64,000 nucleotides of DNA, taken from contig JABAKD010000005.1 of NCBI GenBank assembly GCA_012845835.1, positions 11,576,705 through 11,640,704 on the forward strand. Direction: 5' to 3'. Made by a program: the position numbers and the translations under genes. Below the pieces are notes generated by a model, which was given only the letters and a program-made list of their open reading frames with translations, did no database searches and was not told the origin of the DNA. Positions 19,659 to 31,900 of this stretch are shown piece after piece (position 1 is the stretch's first letter; each line of letters starts with the position of its first letter). Source of the stretch: Undaria pinnatifida (lineage: Eukaryota > Sar > Phaeophyceae > Laminariales > Alariaceae).

Positions 19659-22600
19659 GTAATTTACGCCGGTTCCAAACCTAGTCAATTCTCGCATGAC
19701 GGCTAATAGTGAACGCTTTGGCACAACCGTCCGCACACGCACATGGCATGTCCCGGCATACATCCCAGCAGACTACTAAACAATTGTACGCTGAATTCTG
19801 CCACGACAGGAGTCCCGAACAACATAGAGCGATATTTCACGTACGGGTTTAGCTTTGGTCCAGTGCGTTTGCCATGCTGTTCGGCATTCGCGCGTTGGAT
19901 GCCCTTGTTTAGTGAGCTTGTCGGACATAACTGTCGATTACCGTGTTGTCCGTATGATGAGGCAATTGACGTCCGACCGGTTTTTTCTCTCATTGCGATC
20001 ACGAGGCGTGTGAGGGCGGGTCGTGAGGTAGTGGTCATCTTTAAAACGTGCCAGCGAACCGTTGTGACTTCGGCGACAACTTGCCGCAGTGTTTTCGGCT
20101 TCCCGGCGTCTGGCCATTTTGTGGATTACCTGCTACGTTGTATGATTCCTTCGTATTCACGGTCAGTGTTGTTTCGAGTCCGCCACACCCCGCGTGCGTT
20201 ATATCTTGAAATGGACCACGGCTGGATACGACAGGCACCCCTATATTCGCTACCGGGTTTTTCCGACTCGCATCATTGAATCTGTGCTCACGGATGAAAT
20301 CGATCAAGTCGATTGTGTGGGCGCAACGTAGCTTACTACTCCATTACGGATTCATATCGAAGTTGGAATGGCACCAAAGCTGAACGTCGCACAGGAACAT
20401 GGAGGGTCACTCGGGCGAGTGACTCCGACCCACTGCAAAGAAAATCCCCAAAGGTGCCCCCCCTCTGCCGCAGCCCTAGTCAAGGATAGAGTTTCCTGTT
20501 CTTGTAGACATGCGTAAAGTAGCGAGGCGGTACTGCTTGGCCCAAAACATATTTTGGGATGCAGGAGTCCGTTCAGCAATAGAAATTCTCTTGAACGTGT
20601 CAACTCCATTTGTGTATTGTAATCTGTATTGGTAATATGCCTACACTCTAGCGGGTGGGGGTTGTCGGGTTTTCGTTTCCGCGCCACAACGTTCTCCAGA
20701 ATGGTCTTTGTTTCGCTCAAAACGCTGTTGATGGGCGCAACCTTATCATTTTGGCACAGTATCTTAAGCATGTCATAGTGGCTCCCATATTCGGAAAATA
20801 ATGCAAGCCTCGCCCGATCCCTCTTCAGGTGCCTTACACAGCGGAAGCTGTGAGCTGAGAATCGATGGCAACATCACGTTTGCCAACAACTCAGCGGTGG
20901 AGTTCGGAGGTGAGTGACGAGGTAAAAAATGCTTCCAGGCATCAGAGCGTTATATCCCAGCTAACGAGTGTCTAACGACTGGAGGGTGATGCCTCCAATT
21001 ATCCCGTCCTCGTATTCCCCAATAAGACAAAAATGCATGTGCCGCGCAATCGTTTGGGTGAGCTCCTTTTCTTCCCGAGACCATGACACGGAGTCGAGGT
21101 GTGCCGTTGGTGTTCCTGCGTCGATATTTTGATGCGCCCCGATCGTAGCGCGCCGCTATCAACATTTGGTGCGTCCTAAATCACAAAATGGTCCGAATCC
21201 ATGAATAGCCATACTATATTTGTTTGTTGAAACCACCCCATACCCGTACACGTATTCGAAGAGATTGAAGATTGAAGACCGCGTCGAGCTGTAGTGATAC
21301 CGCACGACAGGACATTTACGAAACGACACCCACAAAAGAACCAACACCGACTTGACGGGATAAACAAGAATCTCCCGAAGCGTAATAATGACAATATTGT
21401 AGAACGTTGGGCTGCGAAAGCAACTGAGTTCAATCGATCGTTGCGCTGCGAAAGCAACTGAGTTAAGTCGACACCCAACGCGTATGAAAATACGTGGAAC
21501 TGTGGTGAGCTAATACTTTATTTTTCCCCATCCGCTGGAGGAAAAAAAAAAAATAAAAAAAAAAGTAGAACATGCCTTTTCTGAGTGTGAATATAAATAC
21601 ATGTATTTTTGCCAAGCATTGTCGCGCTTTAATCTATGAACACAAATGTACCTGGGCGTTGTGTCTGTGTACCGTACCCTATTTTACCTCTAGATGCAGA
21701 CCGTCCGGGTCTGGTACATTAATTTACCTTCTTATTTAAACCGTCGAAGCTTCCATGGAAGCGGTGGAAGCCTCAATGGAAGCGGTCGAAACTTCCGTCA
21801 AAGTAATACAAGCATCCATAAAAGAAGTGGAAACTTGTGTGACTTCCTTGGAAGCTTGCAGCCTGGAAGATTACGTGAACGTTTTCCATGGAAAGTTCAG
21901 TAGAAGATTTCACAATGGATATTGTGGAAGTTTTTATGGACGCTTCCATGGAAGTGGTAAAAACTACGACATGGAAGAACGTCTGTGGAAGCTTCCACGG
22001 ACGTACTGCAAGCTTCCACCAAAGTCAAGTAAGCTTTCAACGAAGACAGGTGAGCATTCGCGGAAGCTTTCAGTCGTGTAGTTTCGTGAAATTGGGCAAA
22101 ATATTTCGCGGAAGTAGTCGATGTTCCCACAGACGTTACTGAAGCTTTCACAGAAACTACCTATTGTTACTTGAGCCCACGTCAATGTATAACTCTGTTG
22201 AAGCTTCCAAGAAAGCTTGAATTTAGTTCGTGCACGTCCTTGGGACGCTTAATTACTTCCGCGAACAATCCCATGACAGAGGTGGAAGTTCCTCGAGGGC
22301 GTTCAAAGCCTTTATGAAAACATTGGAAGTTTCCATGAAAGTACTTTTGAATTATTGCACGTTTTCATGGACGCCTTGCCATATTCCATGAAGGTACTGA
22401 TAGTACTGTAAATATGACAAGGGTGTTTTCTGTACTGTACAGGCATTCTCGGTACCGGTATGGATGTCGTACTGAACTTGCCGAAGTGCCTGGTACCGAT
22501 ATTGACCGAAAGTTCCGGAGCGTCCGATTCCGGTATGAAAATCTGTAGCGGTACCGGCGGTGCTGGTATTAATATCGTACCGAAGTTGTTGAAGGGCCCG

Positions 22601-22876
22601 GTACCCGTATTGAAATCGTACCGAACTTACAGAATTTTCCGGTGCCGGTATTGATGGCATACCGAAGTTATCGGAATGTCCGGTACCGGTATTGGTTTCG
22701 TGCTGACGTTACCGAAGTGTCCGGCACCGGGTATTGATGTCGTACCAAAGCTACCGAAGTGACCGGTACCGATATTGATGTCGTACCAAAGTTACCGAAG
22801 TGTCCGGTACCGGTAATACCGTCGGTATGCTTCGGTACGTACCGTGTTTGCTGCTGCCGTAGTGTACTCTCGTATG

Positions 22877-22910
<34 letters not shown>

Positions 22911-25900
22911 TGTATGTATGTATGTATGTATGTATGTGTATATATGTATCATGTATGTATGTATGTATGTGATACGTAGCCACAAAAGACGCGCGCTGGG
23001 TGCGCTGCTCTTCTTGGTCTCTTGGTCCGAGTACGCCCCCACCGACAGCTACCACCTTCATAGTGTGGCTACGGGGAGACATATCGACCGCGTTAACGCA
23101 TCGTGGTGGTATTGGTAGTCCAACGCATTGCGATACATTAGTGTGAACCTCGTACTGCTGCTGTTCCAGCATTTGCTCAGTTTCATATTTACTTGATGAA
23201 AGACTGATGCGATTTTTCGATTTCAAAATACCACAGGCCGAATCGTCAGATCAAGTGTAAAGAGACTTGGGCCATCGGATTCTCAAATCAGACTTTTTCC
23301 CAATCCGACGTTTCAATGTTGTCGGATTATAGTCTAGACCTATAGGAAAAAAAAACATCTATTTTGAGATCGAAATGGAACAATGCAGAATCAGATCGCA
23401 TTAGAACCGACTTTGTTTTGATATCAAAATGTGGCGGAACGAGATTGATGCCGTATCAAAGTTGCCAAAGTGCCTGGTACCGGCATCGGTGTCGTAGGGA
23501 TACAGATACCAACTCCGATACGAACGTCCATACCGGTACAACCGGAGGTAACGTTAGTGATGTTTTACCGAACTTACCGAAGTGTCCGGTTACCTACCAG
23601 TATTAATGCTGTACCGAACTTACTGAAGTGTTGGTACCGTTATTGAAAGCCTCTCCGGACTTCCTGACCTGTGCGGTACCGGTAGGGTCTGTACCGGTAC
23701 CGGCAATACCGGTGCAATTTTGTACCAAACTCACCGAATTGTACGGTACCGGTATTAACGTCGTAGCGAACTTAACCGAAGTGCCTGGCACCGGTAAATT
23801 GATGTCGAAACGAACTTAACCGAAGTGTTAGGTACCGGTAAAAAAGCGGTACATGTTATCAATTCGCGCGCAACCGGTGTATATTTACATGCGACCGCAG
23901 TGGTGTCAGATATCGCGGACGTGATGTAAGCTTCCATGGAAGTGGGTTAGTCTATTTTTGAAGCACACCCGAACCTGAACTCGAACGCCTGAACTACCGC
24001 CGTAGATGCTTGCAGAAGTCTCCATGGAAGCAAACTACATTGATGGAAACTTTTGATACTTGCATCACAACATACACATGAGTTTCCACCTCCGGGGAAG
24101 TGAGTTTCGACCGCGTACATGAAAGCCAATTCCGTACAACTTTCAAATATCTCCACGAAAGTTTCCATGGCAGTCCTGAAAAAGCTTCCATTCCCGCAAG
24201 GGTGAGTAGTTCGGTGGCTAACCTGTTACCCTTCCGTTGAATGTTGAAGCTGTTACATGGAAGAATTACACTTTCATCGAATTGACGGACGTTTGCATGG
24301 AATCGGCTCACATAAAAGTACTGGTATTTCTATGCAAACTTCGGAATATTTTCTGGAACGTTCCGTTAAAGGTTACCGGACGTGTAGTTCCCCTACCTTA
24401 ACGGAAGCTTCCGCGGATTACGACGAAAGCTACGTGGAAGCTGCTTACAAGGTGCACGCAATGAGGTGAAAAGGAAGCTGCCCTGAGGGTAGTGGAAGCG
24501 GCTGTGGAAGCAGTGGAAGCTTCCGCGGAAGTGACGCCCTACCGTAGCCACCCCAGCTATTATTTCACGAAATAGCTGGTTTGGAAACCAGTTGGCAGGC
24601 GGTATCTCCTGAAGTGCGTCGCCCTTTGCCACCCCAACGTCCTCCTGTTGATAGTCCTGTGCAAACAAAAACTTTCGAAGATAGCTTTTCCATGGCATAT
24701 TTCCTCCTGTCGAGCAGCCACGGAAGGTTCGGTAAAAAATATCGCTGTTTGTGGGGGGGGGCTATCGTAGAATACGTGGGCGTGGTGGAAGCTTCCATTG
24801 ATGGTGGAAAGCTTTCAAGGGGCTTCAAACAACTTCCACGAAAACGGTATGCAATGTCAAAGACGAGCTCGGTCCAGCAGGGGCTTTTAGCTTTTTTTTT
24901 TTTTTTTTTCGTGGATGTTGCTTCAAGAGCGCCCGAACATTCGCCACTATGCCACCGTGCCCTGGGTTTCGAACCAGACTTGGGTACAGCTTGTTTCTTC
25001 ATTGCCAAAGGTTCCAATCTCTTAAGTTGGAAAGCATACTTGCGAGTTTTAAATCCACCCGACGTCAGTTTCATATGCTATTAGAGTGTAGTCCGTGTTG
25101 GGCACAGTCACCATCAGCCACTCCTGCGGTAGCTGTGCTACCTACCCTCAATTTGCCCAGCATCTCGTTCAACGAGAGACATAAACGCCAAGCGAAAACG
25201 TCGGTCCGAATCGTGCTGGGTTGGACATTGTCCGTGTCACATAAATATCGTCTCTACATTTGAAAGATGTACGGCAAATGAGGACCTGGATATGCAATAC
25301 CTTCTTTCTATTCTCTAACTTGCGACGTTTGGCTCAAACCCCTGTGTTTCAGCGCTTTCTTCGGGGGGGCGATCCGACGCCCCTCGCTTTGCCTTATCCG
25401 TTCCGTGCGTGGCCATGAAAGGGGTACTTGGGCTAAGAGAGACAGGAAAGAAGTCACCAAGCGTGTGTAATTTGGAAAACACGCTCGACCTTTTCTTTGG
25501 ATCTTGACGAACGAAGAGGCTAAAGGAACGAAACATGGGAAAACTTTTCGAAATTGGCTTAGTATTATTTTTCAACAACGCTTTGTTCTTTGGCGCCTTA
25601 AACCGTTTGCCCTGTTGTACTACTGCTGTGTTGGTGCTTTACGGTCGGTCCTAAAGGGCCTCGTACAATGGCTGACTCTGGCATGCACGTAGTAGTCAAA
25701 CCCCTTTCACAAACAACACTTCTTGATGGAAAACGTACCAGATTCTCGTGGAGCGCCTGATCACGCTCGGGCAATTTGAACGGTCGCGTAGCAATGCTCT
25801 TCTTCCTGTAGTACCGGGATTTATGAGTGTACGAGTATATTTATATTTTGACTCGCGGTTCTTCCCGGGCTGCTGCTGTAGTATGTCTGATGCTAACACG

Positions 25901-28900
25901 AGGATAGTTATTCCGGCAAGCTACACCAACCAGTATAACTAGTCAGTCTACAGCATTATAGACTTGGCCGATATTGAGCGTTTTTTGCGAGTACGAGCAC
26001 GCGCACAAGTTTGTGCACGCGAGAGTATAATACGCACGCACTTTTTGGCAGTTTAATCTGCTGCGCAGCACACGCCGTGCGGGGTGTCATATGTGTTGTC
26101 AGTGCTTTCTACCCAACGGAATGCCAGTAGCAATTGCAACGCCCAGTGTTCATCCTGATTTTCATGAAAGAGGGAAACGTGGTTGGTCTATTTTTAATTG
26201 GTATCGGATTCGTACGTTTGCTTTTATTTCGCAGCGTTGTGTGACTATTGCATTTTCCCCGCTGAACCCCCCTCCTGCTGGCGAGTTGTCTTCCTCCCTT
26301 CGTTTTCATTCACTCGTATAATTAGTCCCCCTTTTTATCCTCCTAATTATTCGGTACACCATCATTTGTTTCCTGTAGTACAATGAGCTGTAGACGCTTT
26401 CAGCAGTCTTGATCGTTTGTACCAGTGTGGGCTTGATACGTACGTACCCTAACTTGTGATTTCAATCTATCAACTTTGTGGGGGATAGATTTGACTCTAC
26501 ACGACACGACCTTTGCTTCAGCTGTGATTGGATGTATATACAAAAAAAGGTAAAAAAAGTCGTTTTCTCTATAAGCTGCGCCAAGCGAAGGTCGCAGCAG
26601 ACGTTATCCACCGAAGGAACCGGTTGCGTTCATTCGTCACCGATAGCATTGGGGGATTGCTTCTCCCCCCGAGACTCTTTGGGACGCACGCTACGATACA
26701 GGTAGCACTTTCTCCTGAAGTGTTTTCTGAATGACCGGGCTCCGTCACCCAAGATCGTCGGAAATAGCTTTTTTTTTTTGCATTATTATTCACGTCATCA
26801 CCTAGGCCATGGGCTTTTCCATCCGATAGCGGTTCTATTTTTCTCTATATCAGTTTCTGGGAGAGGTCTTGAGCTCCCAAATTGAGGAACCTCAGACGGA
26901 AAACGGTGCACCTCTATCGTAGCACGCGTCTTGGAGCAGTATAAAAGGTGTGGAAGGCGTGCTGTCGCTGTAGTGCCCGTCTGCGTTGCTGCTGTTTTGG
27001 TCGTTTGCCGGTCAACTGGAAGCACCTGTCGTGTTGGTGAGTAGTTAGTTGACAATAAATTGTGTGTTGCTTTCCACTTGAAAGGTGTGCTCCATGCTGC
27101 TGACTGCAAGATTATAATATTATGCGTGGATTTATTCCCGCTGCTACGATACCCAAGCAAGTAGCACCGGCTTCGTTCTCGATCTGGACTGAATTATGTA
27201 GTTTTTCCACATTGAATGCACATACTTAGTAATTTCGTAGGCAACTATGGATTAATAGTCGTGGAATATCTGAACTTCTCGGTGGTGGTTTGCTCCATCC
27301 ACGATACCTAGACCAGCCAATAAAAGTGGAGTACCCGAAGGTTGGTTTCCCACACTGTGCCGGGCGGTATCGAGGGTGGCAGGGAAATAAAATGCCAACG
27401 TACCAGGATTTGGATAAATTGATTTGGGATTTTCTGTATGACAATTACTTATCAGTTTCGTGCTCGCTCGGGCTACTATTGCTGCGTATCTACAGTACGT
27501 GGCTGGCGTTCGTGACGGTAGACTGCTGTACCCTCTCGTTTACAATCTCACTCTTCTGGACCTGCTTCTACCGTGTGTTTGGGAGACGCAACACTATGAC
27601 TTGAAACCTACCCCGCTTTTTATTGCTGCGTATCTACAGTACGTGGCTGGCGTTCGTGACGGTAGACTGCTGTACCCTCTCGTTTACAATCTCACTCTTC
27701 TGGACCTGCTTCTACCGTGTGTTTGGGAGGCGCAACACTATGACTTGAAACCTACCCCGCTTAGAGCTAACGAACACTCTAAAGGGGAACCGATTCAGCC
27801 TAGCCTCATGGGGGATCTAAGGGTCAGCAGTTTTGGAACAGGGCAGCACTCTGCAAGGAGCTTGGGGAAGGAAGGACCGTGTTTGTGGAACCAGCCGGTC
27901 TGGTGACCAGCAGAGCGAGCAGCAAGCACAAGGAGGAGTCCGGTGGGGAGAAGGCGTATCAGGTTATCGAGCCTGGTATAGGTCAGTTTCGTGAGTTCAA
28001 GCCCCGCCGAGTGCATACTCGAACAAATTGGTTGGGACTTTTTCTTGTGCTGAAATTGACTTGCGGAAAGCGCGACAGCGTGAGTAAGCAACACCCGATG
28101 AAAAATCGATTAGCAGTGGGATTGCTGAGCCCTATACACGATAAAAATGGAACGCAAGAACCGGGGGGGCGAAACGGACGACACCTGTGACAACGGCTAG
28201 TCCAGAAGCTGGAAAGTATAAGTGTGAGAAAAAAGAAGGATGAAGCCACCGCCGTAACAAAGTGGTCCTACTTGTAGTTCTCTATAACCAACAAACGGTG
28301 GGTCGTGGGTTCGAATCTTGCCGACTTCATATATCGTCTTTTCGGGCATGCGCGCTGCAAACATTATGAATGGTTGTGATAGTACTTTCCTGAGTACTGC
28401 TTTAGTGCGTGGCGAGGAAAAGCCATTCGGTGGAGCATGATCGTAAGCAGGGAGTAGTAGCCGGCTATGTCAATGGTCGAAGCGACCCAAGAACACCCCC
28501 ACCGTGTACAGTGACCGGGGGTTTTACAGCACCAGCTAAAAGTCCTATCTATGGCGGAAGTACAGTGATAGCCACCCTTTTCCTGTGTTGCGAGCGGGGG
28601 ATTTTAGTCGCACGGCATTTATTTCGTAATTATTTGCCGTACGTACTTCACTTCGGAAGGTTGGTTGTGGAGGCAGTAGATGCCGGGCTATCTGCGAATT
28701 CCGCGAGAAATCGCACGGCCGCCAACTGTGTGCACTGGTTGGTGGTTTGATAGGGCAAAGTCGTGCGGCATAATAGCCTCGTTCTTCGTGCTGCTGGTCA
28801 CAGTGGTAGAGACGGACGTGGAGTCGTCGTGGGCTATCTGCAACAGTACCAACTGACGATAGGGTTTCGTCCGAGCACCAAATCGACGGCATGGCCGCAC

Positions 28901-31900
28901 GCAATCCATGATACGCAGCAGCAACAGCAGCAGCGGGAGAGGTGATGGAGGGAGCAGATCGGTTCACTATGTCGTCAGCCGGAGCTTTATAGGTGGGCAA
29001 CATCGCGCGGCGGGGTCTGGTCAAATTGGTGATGTTATGTTCATGATCGATCCACATTTCAATCGCAATATTTGTGTTGGTCAGATATGGCGTCTATTTC
29101 TTTACGGTAACGGTGGAGACCCGTAAATAGTAGGCAATGAACTTTCGGTGAGGGTGGAGACCAGTAAAGAATAGGCGATACATTTGCGGTGAGGGTGGAG
29201 ACCCGCAGGTAGCATCACCCAACATTCGTTCTGGATGGTAAACGTAGCCCTTTTCCGCCGGTGGTTTCGAAATATGTGTTCAGGTTTAACTTATACAGCC
29301 TTTGTAAATGCGAAAATTTGGAGTGTTTTCTGGTGTAGACAGGACCAGAGGGTGGCTGGTGGAGCTTAAAAATGTGAGATAGTGATTTGGAGAAAATGAG
29401 AAGTAGGTGCACCTCGAGAGGTGTACTGCGGATGTGTGGTATTGATGGTGGCACTGATTGTGTTGGATTTTGAGTGCATCATTTTTTTCTTGCCGTGGTC
29501 TTCCTCGTTGATTGCAAACTATAGGAGAGTGGACAAATTCATGATTGATTGGCTGTTCTACCAACACCATCATTGTGCGAACGCTTGGTCGCAGCCGAGG
29601 AGTGGAGCACAAAAAAATGTTTTGGCGATGATCGAATTGCTTTTGTAGCTGCGACGGCTTGGACTGATCTTGCCGACAGTGGCGGCATTTTATTGTTTAT
29701 GTACTCGAATATTTGGAGCTATAGCGAAACCAAGCCAAAAAGGGAGTGTTTTCGGGTTTTATTATGGTTTGCAAGCGACCAATATTTCGGGAAATTAAGC
29801 TTGTTAGCGAGAACTGGTTACGCTGGCTCATAGGTTTTGCTGGTGTCTCTCGTTTGTGGTTGCCGACGTGTGTTCATGAGATGGGATGGGGCATCCTTGT
29901 GACGTGCAGTACAGGAGATTCTGGTTTCAAGAAGGGAGAGGAGATGCAAAGCCATGATTTGTCCTTCACTTATCGACATCGATTTTCCGAACTTGTTGGG
30001 TGGTTGTAATTTTGTTTGGGATCTGGAAGGATGAACACATTTTGATATTTTGGTTTAATTCACAAGCAACGTATTTTGCGTTTGTTTTGCAGTTACAAAC
30101 GGGGTAATTGTGGCTGGTAAAAGTACTCTATGTACCAGGGAGGGCCTAGACACATTCTCGAGTTGGATAAATTCTGCGTTTGCGGACAAGAATTTATGCT
30201 ATATTGTTTTTGTTTGACCGGTATGATCTGTGTACCTACGGCTGTAGTAGGGGACAACGGGAGAAGAGACCTTTGTCGTGGTGACCTCGCGATCTCTGGC
30301 ATTTTACTTTTCGCGTTACCTTTCTGCCCTGAAGGCGCGGCTGTTGAAATGCCTTCTTGCGATTACATTCGTTGTAAGTGGGAGTATAGAAGAGGTTTTC
30401 GCTCATAAGGATGGGGTTCTGCGTCCCATTTTGTTGTTATAAGTGATGAAATCGAGTTCATTGTTGATTCTTCGCTGTCTCTTGAAGAATCCGGGAGGGT
30501 GTTGATTTGAGATTTTCAGTATGACACTTACTTATCCGTTTCTTGCCTGTTCGGGCTATTGAACTATTATTCGGTACCTAGTAGTACCTGGCTGGCGTTC
30601 GTGATGGTAGACTGCTGTGAGCTCTCGCTCAGGAGCTCACTCTTCTCGACCGCTTGCATCTGCCCTGTGTTTGGGAGACGTGATGCAACGGTATGAAGCC
30701 TACCCAGCTTGGAGCTAACGAACAGGGAACACGAACAAGATATCAAATTTAAGTGCATCGAAGGGATTATGAACCGGGGTTTGCACTCTATTTTGCGTCG
30801 CTGCCGTTTTTTTCGAATCTCAGCTAGGGTTTCCACGCCGTGCGGAGTGGTGTCACTTGGGAGAAGTCGGTTTTCGGCCTCAGTTTGTCGGAGTTGATGG
30901 GCGTTTGAAACAATTTCTGGAACAGGGATAGGGCCCTGTCGTCACGTAGTGCGTCCGAACGCCCCCACCACTTGGCTGTCCTATGTCCTCCCCGGATGGC
31001 GATGTGCATCCTCGAACTGCGCAGCTAATCAGGGATAAGTCAATATGATGATAGTTTTCACACCGCTCGTGGTTGTGTCGACCCAGGATAACTCGGTTTT
31101 TGTCCTCGGTTTGTAGATAAATCGAAGAGTTTCGGAAAGGGGCATGGGACTCTATCCTGACGCGATGGCGCCGCCCCTTCGTCCGAACCTCAGCCAATCA
31201 GCAGTAAACCAATAGAGTAGGAGTTTTCACACCGTGCGGGGTAGTGTCGATCCTCGGAGAAGTCATCATTGACGTCCCCGAGTTGTTGGAGATGAAGAGA
31301 CTAGGGAGAATCAGAACCCGGGATGGGATCCTATCTCCCCCGTGTGCGACGAAACTGCCCCCCATTGGTTGGCCTTATCCTCGAAGGGTGGCGCCGTGGA
31401 GCTCAAACCTGCAATCAGCGATTAGCCAACGGAACTGGGCTTCCAAACCGTGCGAGATGGTGTCGACCCGAGCAAATTCGACTTCTCCCCGGTTGTTCGA
31501 CGTATTAAGTATTTGAAACGACCTCTGGACCGGAGATGGGACCGTATCCTCCCAAGGCTGACCTGGCTTAATATACGAACCCCAGCCAACCAGAGATCGG
31601 CCGGTGGGATTGGGGTTTCTACACCGTGCGGGGATATATCAACCGGGGTGATACCCGTGTTCGTCCCCGGGTTGGCGGAGTTATATATGTGGGGACGGAT
31701 TCCGATTCGGGGATGAGTCCCTATCGTTCCCGGGTGAATCTTGCTTTATGTACGAGCCTCCGCCAATCAGAGTTCAGACAAATAAAACATGTTTCCGTCC
31801 AATACTCGAACCTGAAATTATTAACTGCCAAAGTCGTAAGCGCGGTCGCGTTCTGCATCTACTAGAAAGGAACTGTTTGCAGAAACAAGCAGCAGCATTT

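Noticed and set aside
22792-23226. Repeated IHTY / VCMY peptide frames
   Set aside because: Direct products of the ATGT microsatellite on either strand.
24950-25000. tRNA gene suggested by GGTTTCGAACC
   Set aside because: No D-arm or acceptor stem at the right spacing on either strand.
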